From Phycisphaerae bacterium (GTDB lineage: Bacteria > Planctomycetota > Phycisphaerae > Sedimentisphaerales > Anaerohalosphaeraceae), in assembly GCA_021736615.1 (NCBI GenBank), contig JAIPFN010000038.1, positions 1-6,844 on the forward strand: a stretch of DNA of 6,844 nucleotides. The letters are read 5' to 3'. Positions 1 to 5,597 of the stretch are shown here, piece by piece. The translations under genes were made by a program, and so were the position numbers. Below the pieces are notes generated by a model that worked only from the letters and a program-made list of their open reading frames with translations, did no database searches and was not told the DNA's origin. Numbering within the stretch: the first letter of the stretch is position 1; the number at the start of each line of letters is the position of its first letter.

Positions 1-1714
1 CAGGTGCCAGTGCAATCGCCTTGTTAACGGCGTCTATAGCCGACTGGTAATCTCCGCCCGCGAAAGCTTCGACTGCATTGTCAAAATAAATATCGGCAAG
101 AGACTCCTCTGCCGGGGCGTCCTCTATGGCTTCTTCAACCTGACGGGCCTGCTCGGCAGCGAGCCTATCCCTGACATCGCTAAAGTCATCGTAAACATTA
201 TCAGAACTTCCAGCCGATGTATCAATGGTTGTGTCGTATGAACCGGCATAAGAACTGGGGTAAACGCCGCCGTAAGTGCCCGCCGAATTGTCATAATAAC
301 CCTGAGCTGCCGGCTGGGTGTTTGCGGCGTAATAATAGTTATTTGTCACGCTGTTATCAACGGACGGATATTCGATGGGCCGTGAGCCGTACCATGTATT
401 CGGGTGGCAGCCGTACTTGTAATAGCGCCTGTAGCGATATTCGTCCGGCCAGTATCCGCCGATGCTTACGAAGAGATACTTGCTGTGATAGTTCGGGTAG
501 ATGTAAGAGACGCCAAGGCTAAAACCGCGATTGAAATAAACGACCCTGGAGCAGCTTGTATTTGACCACCTGAGCAGATGGAACTTGCCGCAATTGCACC
601 ATTGGTGACTTGAAAGATAATGAATATGACCGGTAGAATAGTTTAGCCTTGAATAGACCCTGTAATCCTTGTAATTCTTTGCCGGCTTATAGTCCTTGGC
701 CTCGTAATAGTTCCCTTCGACGTAAATGTTGTTATTGCCTTTGATGTTTACGTTTTTTGAGTCATTTATAGAGATCGACTTTTTCTCCAGGACCACCCTG
801 TCGACGGACTCCCTGACATTTTCGTGACTTCCCTTTGAAAGTGGTTTTCTGGACAAATTACCGATCCGCGAAGATGCATTCGAATCCTTAGAGAGTTTGC
901 CGCTCTTTAAGTCGGATGGAGCTATTCTTTTGTGATCATTTCTATCGGATGGTTTTTTTTCTATAACCTTTACATACTTGCTCTCTGTCCTTACCGAAGG
1001 CAATCTAACGGATGAATATTTGGTCTTAACAGGTATTTTGTTGACAGATAACATGGAACGGCTGCCAGGACTAACTGTACTGATCGAAGTCCCGGAGCTT
1101 TCTGTTTTATTGAAAGTCCGCTGACTGAAAGTGGTTATTTCTGCACTCTTGGGCTTGCTTGAGTGGCCTGTTGTCTTTTGAATAACATTACCGCTTCTTA
1201 AAGAAGTAACCGGACTCTTTGAAGGACTCCTGCCAACTGTTTTATTTGAGTGAGATACAGAAACCGAAACTGAGTCCGAAACTATCGAAGCGGGTTTGCG
1301 GTCCTGCTGAATTGCAGGTCTCGAAGTATTCTGTGGTGCTGGTCTGCTAACCTGCTGAATTGCAGGTTTCGAAGCAATCTGAGGTGCTGGTCTGCTAACC
1401 TGCTTAATTGCTGGTCTCGAAGCAATCTGAGGTGCTGGTCTGCTAACCTGCTTAATTGCAGGTCTCGAAGCAATCTGAGGTGCGGGTCTGCTAACCTGCG
1501 TTGGTACCGATCTCGGAGCGGCCTTTGGAGCGGGCTTCGGAGCAGGACTGGAGGTTCTTGCAGATGATGAGCTGGCTTTACTCGATGCCTGGTTGGCTTT
1601 CTCCCCGGTGCTTCTGGAACCTGATTCATTTTTCGCTGAGGCAATTGAGGAAAGGGCAAATAAAATTAGTAAAATGATTACATACGCGGTTTTTTTCTCG
1701 GCTTTGGTTAACAT
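1..1714 (-). CDS. Secreted low-complexity protein with Pro/Ala repeats and a C-terminal TPR (partial, 3' end outside window)
   Basis: An uninterrupted minus-strand frame of 571 codons starts at ATG 1714 and runs off the left edge; the stop is not in the window. GAGGT lies 4 nt upstream of the ATG. Residues 1-27 look like a signal peptide: basic start, hydrophobic 11-22, and an A-S-A cleavage site after residue 27. Then follow an Ala/Ser/Pro stretch (about 28-72), four near-identical 16-residue repeats (73-136), a Ser/Thr/Lys-rich, probably disordered linker (about 137-310), and an Asn-rich segment (317-335). A Tyr/Trp-rich domain (about 350-450) holds C373, C375, H379, C388 and C436. A charged helix (about 510-540) leads into a TPR-like helical pair (about 540-571). 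The protein is probably periplasmic or surface-attached. The TPR points to protein-protein contacts, but I do not recognise the family and assign no function. The frame, signal peptide and repeats are seen; location and role are inferred. Confidence 0.85.
   Translation of the reverse strand, partial: MLTKAEKKTAYVIILLILFALSSIASAKNESGSRSTGEKANQASSKASSSSARTSSPAPKPAPKAAPRSVPTQVSRPAPQIASRPAIKQVSRPAPQIASRPAIKQVSRPAPQIASKPAIQQVSRPAPQNTSRPAIQQDRKPASIVSDSVSVSVSHSNKTVGRSPSKSPVTSLRSGNVIQKTTGHSSKPKSAEITTFSQRTFNKTESSGTSISTVSPGSRSMLSVNKIPVKTKYSSVRLPSVRTESKYVKVIEKKPSDRNDHKRIAPSDLKSGKLSKDSNASSRIGNLSRKPLSKGSHENVRESVDRVVLEKKSISINDSKNVNIKGNNNIYVEGNYYEAKDYKPAKNYKDYRVYSRLNYSTGHIHYLSSHQWCNCGKFHLLRWSNTSCSRVVYFNRGFSLGVSYIYPNYHSKYLFVSIGGYWPDEYRYRRYYKYGCHPNTWYGSRPIEYPSVDNSVTNNYYYAANTQPAAQGYYDNSAGTYGGVYPSSYAGSYDTTIDTSAGSSDNVYDDFSDVRDRLAAEQARQVEEAIEDAPAEESLADIYFDNAVEAFAGGDYQSAIDAVNKAIALAP
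1307..1498 (-). repeat. Four tandem 48-bp coding repeats (16-residue unit)
   Basis: Four consecutive 48-bp copies (1498-1451, 1450-1403, 1402-1355, 1354-1307) encode residues 73-136 of the secreted protein, with unit QVSRPAPQIASRPAIK. Copies 1 and 2 are identical in protein, copy 3 differs at two residues and copy 4 at three. A degenerate fifth start follows (QDRKPA). Each unit splits into two 8-residue halves sharing SRPA, so there is a 24-bp sub-period. The DNA copies are nearly identical too, which suggests recent duplication by slippage or recombination. Confidence 0.9.
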
Positions 1715-1814
1715 TTTGACCTCACTTTCTCTGGATTTTACACCCAGTCCCGACAGAAGAGCAACATGCCTTTCTGTCTGAATGACAGTATATAGGACAA
1801 CTATGATAATAAGA

Positions 1815-1828
1815 AAAGCTCGAGCTTT
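1815..1828. terminator. Palindrome downstream of marR, possible weak terminator
   Basis: The sequence AAAGCTCGAGCTTT is a perfect 14-bp palindrome lying 49 nt beyond the marR stop in the direction of transcription. As RNA it could form a 5-bp stem with a TCGA loop. On the minus strand it is followed by the T-rich TCTTATT. The stem is short, so termination is only a possibility; a protein-binding site is the alternative. Confidence 0.3.
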
Positions 1829-1863
1829 ATTAATCTTCAGTTTTTAGTCTTTAGTCCTTAGTC
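1829..1863. repeat. Heptamer ladder A, downstream of marR
   Basis: Five consecutive 7-bp units occupy 35 bp. The three central units are TTTAGTC, TTTAGTC and CTTAGTC; the two outer units (1829-1842) are degenerate. Read in the direction of marR transcription the core is GACTAAR. The ladder begins about 14 nt after the marR stop codon and lies between that gene and the secreted-protein gene. Confidence 0.6.
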
Positions 1864-1877
1864 TACTAGACGCATGA

Positions 1878-2354
1878 CTATTTAATAATTTCACCGGCGG
1901 CATTGTCTTTTGACAGATGGCTGTCAAAAACTTTTACAGCACGCGACATAACCTCAAAGAGCACTTCACCCTCGCTGGCTGTAATCTGCATTGCTTTGAG
2001 AAGTGCCTTATAACGAAAAACCTGGTGTTCTGCATAAACTTTAAGTTCCTTTTTGCCCTTTTCGGTCAGTTCGACATTCGTTACACGCTGATTTTCCGGA
2101 CTTATAGTTTTCGAAACGACCTTCCTGTCACGCCAAAGTTTGGTGATAGTCGTCGAAATTGTACTTTCACTGACATTGGGGTAGAGAGCGGCGATCTGGG
2201 AGATGGTCATGGTTCCGGCTTTATCGAGAAGTTCAAGAAGAAGAAGCTCGCGATCTGTAAGTTCCGAAGAAGAAGACTTATCCTCCTGTATGGACTTGAT
2301 AAGCCGCATTCGCAGGCTCAATTCTGAAATAACTTTTACAAGATTGTTTTCCAT
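1878..2354 (-). CDS. MarR-family winged-helix transcriptional regulator
   Basis: This 158-residue protein has the size and layout of MarR regulators, which bind palindromic DNA as dimers and often release it on ligand binding. An N-terminal helix (1-27) and a C-terminal helical region (about 103-148) would form the dimer interface. Between them lies a winged helix-turn-helix (about 32-102): the TMTISQIAALYP helix, the recognition helix around SESTISTTITKLW (62-74), and a wing at about 79-96 ending in the family-typical LTEKGK. No cysteines are present, so thiol redox sensing as in OhrR-type members is not expected. AGGA lies 7 nt before the ATG. It has its own strong promoter and a 163-bp gap to the downstream secreted-protein gene. 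Its ligand and targets cannot be read from the sequence; autoregulation is likely by family habit. Confidence 0.88.
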   Translation of the reverse strand: MENNLVKVISELSLRMRLIKSIQEDKSSSSELTDRELLLLELLDKAGTMTISQIAALYPNVSESTISTTITKLWRDRKVVSKTISPENQRVTNVELTEKGKKELKVYAEHQVFRYKALLKAMQITASEGEVLFEVMSRAVKVFDSHLSKDNAAGEIIK

Positions 2355-2383
2355 TACTAATTCCTGTCTCTTAAACTATGTTA

Positions 2384-2412
2384 ATATTACACCAGAAAAA
2401 TTCGCTTGTCAA
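2384..2412 (-). promoter_or_regulatory. Promoter of the marR gene
   Basis: On the minus strand a perfect -35 TTGACA (2412-2407) is followed, after 17 bp, by the -10 TAATAT (2389-2384). The start of transcription would fall near 2377, about 20 nt before the ATG. The -10 sits inside the palindrome TAATATTA (2382-2389), a possible autoregulatory operator. An A/T tract (seven T then five A on the minus strand) lies just upstream of the -35 and resembles an UP element. Confidence 0.7.
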
Positions 2413-2557
2413 ATATATTTTTAAAAAAACATTTCGATTTCCGAAGTGTTTGCTAGCAGAAAAGTTCTCACGACTTAACGCATTGGACTTAAAGTATTAC
2501 ACAGAAAGGGTTTACAGAGAAGGCTAAAGAGGAAAACCCAGGCAAAAAAAATAACTA

Positions 2558-2589
2558 AAATCACAAAAAAAATTATTCTATAATAGAAT
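2558..2589 (-). terminator. AT-rich hairpin plus T-run at the end of the histidine kinase gene
   Basis: Read on the minus strand, ATTCTAT and ATAGAAT (2589-2575) flank a single T and form a near-perfect dyad that touches the TAA stop. It is followed at once by a run of eight T, and a second run of eight T lies about 20 nt further on. The stem has only two GC pairs, so as an intrinsic terminator it would be weak. Confidence 0.4.
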
Positions 2590-4279
2590 TGCCTGCCGTT
2601 GGCAAGGCTATATAGAACTTAGATCCGACTGACGGCTCTGATTCCAGCCTTACTCTACCGTTATTTCTTGCCGCAAGACGTTTAACTATTGTCAGTCCCA
2701 GCCCTTCACCGCCGATCAGCTTTTCATGGCTGACCCGCTGGAAAGCCTCGAATATCACCTCGGCGTATTCCGGGGCGATCCCTATGCCGTTGTCCTCGAT
2801 GCAGTACACACTAAAACCATCTGTTGTGACCCCTGAAACACGGATTGCACCTTTCTTATTCGGATCGAGGTATTTCAGGGCGTTATCGATAAGATTTGTA
2901 AATATCTGATTGACCTGAATACTGTCTGCACTGCATTTCGGAAGACGCTCAACGGAAACAACAACACCGCTGCCTTTAATTTGCGACTCAAGATTGCGAA
3001 GAATACCGTCGACAAGCTCGTTCATATCAAGAGGCTCAACTACCAATGGGGCACGTGCGATACGCGAAAGTTTCAGTAAACCGTCAAGAAGCGAATCGAT
3101 CTTTTTAGCGCTTGACGAGATAAAATCCAGCGACTGGGGAAACTCTATATCAAGAATCTCAGCAAGCCGCATACGAACCTTCCGGGGCATATCAACATCC
3201 TCTAAAAGCTCCCTCATCTCCCCGCAGTTCAAAGTAATCTCACCGCCAAAACCCTGTATATTCACCAACGGGGTACGGAGATCGTGAGAACTGACATATA
3301 CGATGCTTTCAAGCTCCTCGTTTTTTGCCTCAATTGACTTGAAAAGTTCCTCGCGTTCAAGCTGAACATTTTTCCGCAAAGTAATATCCCTGATACTTGC
3401 CCTGTAACCCTGCGAAACCCCCTTTTGGTCGTAGATCGGCATCCATGAGATCGAGACCCAGATTATCTGCCCGTCCTTGCGTCTGAGGTGAACTTCCAGG
3501 CCGGAACCCGATTGACCTTCATCGGCCAACATAAAAGCCTCCTTGACAGCCTGCCTGTCCTCTTGGCAAATGATCGACATCGGGTAATCATACATCGCCA
3601 TAGACTCTTCGACGGTATAACCGCAAACCCGCTCGACTCCGGGATTGGTCCAAAGCACCCTGCCGCCCGGGCTAAGCCACAGTTCCCAGTCATAAGTATA
3701 GTCGGCGATAGCACGGAAACGCTGCTCGCTAAGATACAAAGCAAGCTCGGTTTTTTTTCGCTTGGAAATATCCCTCGCAAAAGCACAGTTGTATTCGACG
3801 TCGTCGAACTTGACGTAATTGATAGCTATTTCGACATGAAAGACCTTACCGCCTTTGGCCCGATGGCGAGCTTCGATAAGACGGGAACCCTCATCCCTGA
3901 CTAGTTTCCAGTGTTCCGGCCATGAGTCGTTGGTAAAAAACAGGTTTATATCAAATATCGACATTCCAAGCAGTTCCTGGCGGGTATAACCAAGAGACTG
4001 ACACGCGGAGTTATTGACATACTCAAATCCACCCTCGGAATTTACCCAGAAAATCGCATCTATAGCATGTTCGATAGAGTACTGCGAACGGATAAGATTT
4101 TTCTCCAGATGACTTGCCGAATCAATATCCGAACCGGATGAAACCTGAGAAAGAGAGTCCTCGATCTCTCGCAAACGAAGCCTCAAATCGTCAATCTGGG
4201 ATACCAATTCCCCATAGCTCTTGTTTTCTTTTTTCTCCATCATATACCCAATAAAGACGCCGTCGACCCCTACTATCAT
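2573..4279 (-). CDS. Soluble PAS-PAS sensor histidine kinase
   Basis: This 568-residue protein senses a signal through PAS domains, autophosphorylates on His and would pass the phosphate to a response regulator. A short coiled coil (about 20-45) precedes PAS1 (about 64-173) and PAS2 (about 184-303), with a linker helix at about 304-328. The HisKA domain has its H-box at SHDLRTPL (331-338; phospho-acceptor H332). The H-box to LLKLSR distance (401-406) is longer than usual, so an insertion near 350-385 is likely. The HATPase_c domain has the N-box NLIDNALKY (462-470), G1 DNGIGI (496-501), the F-box around FEAF (510-513) and G2 GGEGLGLTI (523-531). All catalytic boxes are intact. There is no membrane segment or signal peptide, so it is cytoplasmic. 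No response regulator is adjacent, which makes it an orphan here. The start is uncertain: neither ATG 4279 nor the ATG pair at 4243/4240 has a good ribosome site, though GGG lies 6 nt before 4240 and the next 12 residues look more natural. Confidence 0.92.
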   Translation of the reverse strand: MIVGVDGVFIGYMMEKKENKSYGELVSQIDDLRLRLREIEDSLSQVSSGSDIDSASHLEKNLIRSQYSIEHAIDAIFWVNSEGGFEYVNNSACQSLGYTRQELLGMSIFDINLFFTNDSWPEHWKLVRDEGSRLIEARHRAKGGKVFHVEIAINYVKFDDVEYNCAFARDISKRKKTELALYLSEQRFRAIADYTYDWELWLSPGGRVLWTNPGVERVCGYTVEESMAMYDYPMSIICQEDRQAVKEAFMLADEGQSGSGLEVHLRRKDGQIIWVSISWMPIYDQKGVSQGYRASIRDITLRKNVQLEREELFKSIEAKNEELESIVYVSSHDLRTPLVNIQGFGGEITLNCGEMRELLEDVDMPRKVRMRLAEILDIEFPQSLDFISSSAKKIDSLLDGLLKLSRIARAPLVVEPLDMNELVDGILRNLESQIKGSGVVVSVERLPKCSADSIQVNQIFTNLIDNALKYLDPNKKGAIRVSGVTTDGFSVYCIEDNGIGIAPEYAEVIFEAFQRVSHEKLIGGEGLGLTIVKRLAARNNGRVRLESEPSVGSKFYIALPTAGNSIIE

Positions 4280-4335
4280 AACCGCTTACTACAGCTACAC
4301 CAGCACAATCTCCCAATATAAATAAAAAACGCCTT

Positions 4336-4364
4336 CTAATATCGGCACAAATTAAATTGCTCAA
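4336..4364 (-). promoter_or_regulatory. Possible promoter of the histidine kinase gene
   Basis: On the minus strand TTGAGC (4364-4359) and TATTAG (4341-4336) are spaced by 17 bp, each matching four of the six consensus bases. They lie about 57 nt upstream of ATG 4279 in an A/T-rich region. The match is moderate, so this is a candidate only. Confidence 0.35.
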
Positions 4365-4533
4365 CAAATTAATAAATAATCTCACAGGCAAAATGCCAGC
4401 CTAAACGCAACCACCCGGAAATAGAAAGCCTGCATCACTTAGTAACTCAAACTGACCGAATTCAGCCTTAATTACAATGTAAGTCAACATCTAGCAGAGA
4501 CTTACAACACATTTCTTTTTTATTAAAATCGCC

Positions 4534-4549
4534 TCGGCCTTTTGGCCGA
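4534..4549 (-). terminator. GC hairpin, possible terminator for the small membrane protein gene
   Basis: TCGGCC and GGCCGA form a 6-bp stem around a TTTT loop (AAAA on the minus strand). On the minus strand it is followed by GGCG and then ATTTTAAT, so it could end transcription from the small membrane protein gene about 90 nt after its stop codon. The four-base interruption before the T-rich stretch weakens the case. Confidence 0.35.
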
Positions 4550-4551
4550 AT

Positions 4552-4607
4552 CCATCCCTAATCCCTAAAACCTAATCCCTGGTCCCTAAAACCTAATCCC
4601 TGGTCCC
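4552..4607. repeat. Heptamer ladder B with a 21-bp higher-order repeat
   Basis: Eight consecutive 7-bp units fill 56 bp without a gap. The commonest unit is TAATCCC (three copies); the others are TAAAACC, TGGTCCC and CCATCCC. The last six units are two identical copies of a 21-bp block (4566-4586 and 4587-4607), so a three-heptamer block was duplicated. It lies downstream of the small membrane protein gene, inside the inverted-repeat-bounded segment. Confidence 0.85.
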
Positions 4608-4610
4608 TGC

Positions 4611-4632
4611 AAACTGACCAATCGGTCAGTTT
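4611..4632. promoter_or_regulatory. Perfect 22-bp palindromic site after the small membrane protein gene
   Basis: AAACTGACC and GGTCAGTTT are perfect complementary 9-bp arms around AATC. The site starts 3 nt after the TAA stop of the small membrane protein gene in transcript direction. It may be a transcript hairpin that ends or protects the mRNA; no good T-run follows. The spaced TGACC-N4-GGTCA core also looks like a dimeric regulator operator. A further AAACTGACC copy at 4449-4457 lies in the left arm of the flanking inverted repeat. Confidence 0.5.
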
Positions 4633-4635
4633 GAG

Positions 4636-4884
4636 TTAGTAAATATATGGTCCTGGAAAAATCGGAGTAACAGGAGTTGGTGTCGTACCCGTAGGCCTCG
4701 TCAATATTGCCATCGTGATTACCAGTGCAGTTATCGCTACCATTGCCAGAACAGCCCAGAACCTCGGATCCCTTAGCAAATGTTCTGTTTTGAGCATCAT
4801 TTCATGTGCTGTGGGAGCATGAGGCATGTGCATATGCGGCAAATGCGGCCTATTCATAATATCTTTTACGTGTAAAGTTTTCAT
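4636..4884 (-). CDS. Small His/Met-rich single-pass membrane protein of unknown function
   Basis: This 82-residue protein starts at ATG 4884, with AAAGGA 8 nt upstream, a good ribosome site that supports it as a real gene. Residues 1-41 are hydrophilic and rich in His and Met: His at 5, 14, 17, 19, 22, 27 and 35; Met at 10, 18, 20, 29 and 30, including HMHMPH at 17-22. One membrane helix spans about 42-61, and a Thr/Pro-rich tail (62-82) ends in GPYIY. I do not recognise the family. The His/Met cluster could bind a metal such as copper, and the first 41 residues would be cytoplasmic if the basic residues around the helix (R38, R41) set an N-in topology; both are inference. It is transcribed divergently from the rrf2-cys cluster, and its stop codon lies inside a long inverted repeat. 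Confidence 0.75.
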   Translation of the reverse strand: MKTLHVKDIMNRPHLPHMHMPHAPTAHEMMLKTEHLLRDPRFWAVLAMVAITALVITMAILTRPTGTTPTPVTPIFPGPYIY

Positions 4885-4922
4885 TATATTATCCTTTCAA
4901 AGAATTCACTACTAACATATAC

Positions 4923-4974
4923 GCTTAGTTAATTTATAGGGTCACTATAGGGTCACGATTTTCCTAAACTAAGC
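4923..4974. repeat. Tandem 11-bp direct repeats within an 8-bp inverted repeat
   Basis: TATAGGGTCAC occurs twice without a gap (4935-4956). The pair is enclosed by the inverted repeat GCTTAGTT (4923-4930) and AACTAAGC (4967-4974). It lies 50-90 bp upstream of the small membrane protein start. Tandem copies on one helical face are typical of activator or repressor binding. On the minus strand, GTGACC of the promoter-proximal copy lies 18 bp before TATATG, a poor but possible promoter for that gene. Confidence 0.5.
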
Positions 4975-5085
4975 CGAAAAACTGAATTAAATGGCAATAA
5001 CACAACCTCGATGCGATACACGACAAACATGGTCTCTATACAACAGCCATTCCACAGTTTTTTTAAAAAAATATTGTTTTACCAC

Positions 5086-5113
5086 TTGACAATTCCCTTA
5101 AACACGCTATACT
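5086..5113 (+). promoter_or_regulatory. Promoter of the rrf2-cys cluster
   Basis: A perfect -35 TTGACA (5086-5091) and a -10 TATACT (5108-5113) are spaced by 16 bp, about 32 nt before the rrf2 ATG. A run of seven T then seven A (5058-5071) lies upstream, like an UP element. The -10 overlaps the palindrome ATACTAGTAT (5109-5118), well placed for repression. Confidence 0.7.
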
Positions 5114-5118
5114 AGTAT
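5109..5118. promoter_or_regulatory. Candidate operator overlapping the rrf2 -10 box
   Basis: ATACTAGTAT is a perfect 10-bp palindrome covering the -10 box and the likely transcription start region. Rrf2 regulators commonly repress their own promoter from such positions. A related element, TATAC-CC-TAGTA (5611-5622), lies just before the DUF2061 gene. The link to Rrf2 binding is inferred. Confidence 0.4.
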
Positions 5119-5144
5119 TCCGATTGGTTTAATGAGGTTTAAAT

Positions 5145-5597
5145 ATGACGCTTAATTATTTTAATATTTCAAAAAAGAGCAACTATGCCATCAAGGCTTT
5201 ATTCGAGCTTACCCTGCGAAGCCGAAACGCCCCTGTTTGCGTCCGCACACTGGCAAAAGCTCAGGGAATACCAACCCGATTTCTGGAGATCATACTTAAC
5301 GATCTCAAGCATGGAGGCTTTGTTCGCTCAATACGGGGCAAATCCGGCGGATACCTGCTTGCCCAGCCGCCGGAGACAATAACTATCGCCCAGGTCATAC
5401 GCTTCCTGGATAAATCGCCGGATAACACAAATACCCCTGCCCAGCAGCCAAAACACAGGGGCGATTTCGTCTTAAAACACGCAATAACCAGAATAAACCG
5501 GGCCATAAGCGACATCTGCGAAGAAATGACACTGAAAGACATGCTTGACGAAGAACAAAAAAACAGAACAGAGTACGTATCAAACTATGTAATTTGA
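5145..5597 (+). CDS. Rrf2-family transcriptional regulator, probably of cysteine/sulfate assimilation genes
   Basis: This 150-residue protein has the full length and pattern of Rrf2 regulators. The winged helix-turn-helix begins with ISKKSNYAIKALFEL (8-22), continues through the recognition region IPTRFLEIILNDL (42-54) and reaches the family signature wing SIRGKSGGYLLA (62-73). The dimer helix follows at about 109-137. The only cysteines are C32 and C125, so the three-Cys [2Fe-2S] ligand set of IscR and NsrR is absent. This fits the cluster-free branch that includes CymR, which controls cysteine metabolism in Firmicutes together with O-acetylserine lyase. The genes that follow (DUF2061, cysH, cysD) make sulfate assimilation the likely target. 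GAGG sits 7 nt before the ATG. No O-acetylserine lyase gene is in view, so the CymR comparison rests on family and context. Confidence 0.88.
   Translation: MTLNYFNISKKSNYAIKALFELTLRSRNAPVCVRTLAKAQGIPTRFLEIILNDLKHGGFVRSIRGKSGGYLLAQPPETITIAQVIRFLDKSPDNTNTPAQQPKHRGDFVLKHAITRINRAISDICEEMTLKDMLDEEQKNRTEYVSNYVI

Larger units (their letters stand above)
4439..4642. repeat. 204-bp segment bounded by a 21-bp imperfect inverted repeat
   Basis: The left arm (4439-4459) and the reverse complement of the right arm (4622-4642) match at 20 of 21 positions, with a G/C mismatch at arm position 4. The identical core is TAACTCAAACTGACCGA. The right arm covers the last two codons and stop of the small membrane protein gene. 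Inside are a GC hairpin, a heptamer ladder and a palindrome that shares one half with the right arm. The layout resembles a MITE-like element, but no flanking target-site duplication is visible and there is no coding capacity. A pair of binding sites or a transcript-level structure is the alternative. Confidence 0.55.

Noticed and set aside
217..522. Plus-strand open frame of 101 codons
   Set aside because: It is antisense to the Tyr/Cys-rich part of the secreted protein, its Cys/Arg-rich composition is typical of a shadow frame, and it lacks a ribosome site.
1307..1498. Regular repeats considered as a CRISPR array
   Set aside because: The units are directly tandem without unique spacers, stay in frame and encode a Pro/Ala protein repeat.
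1282..1659. Minus-strand open frame of 125 codons rich in Arg and Leu
   Set aside because: It lies in another frame of the secreted-protein gene. Its apparent repeats are the 48-bp DNA repeats read out of phase, and it has no ribosome site of its own.
1752..1782. Inverted repeat GACAGAA / TTCTGTC upstream of the secreted-protein gene
   Set aside because: The 7-bp arms with a long loop have no T-run or recognised riboswitch features; too weak to call as a regulatory element.
1917..2327. Plus-strand open frame of 136 codons
   Set aside because: It is fully antisense to the marR gene, which has a clear family match, promoter and ribosome site.
4191..4391. Minus-strand 66-codon frame overlapping the histidine kinase start
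   Set aside because: It overlaps the kinase coding start in another frame, has no family features, and covers the likely kinase promoter.
4991..5089. Short plus-strand frame of 32 codons in the divergent gap
   Set aside because: It has no ribosome site, overlaps the rrf2 -35 box and shows no protein-like pattern.
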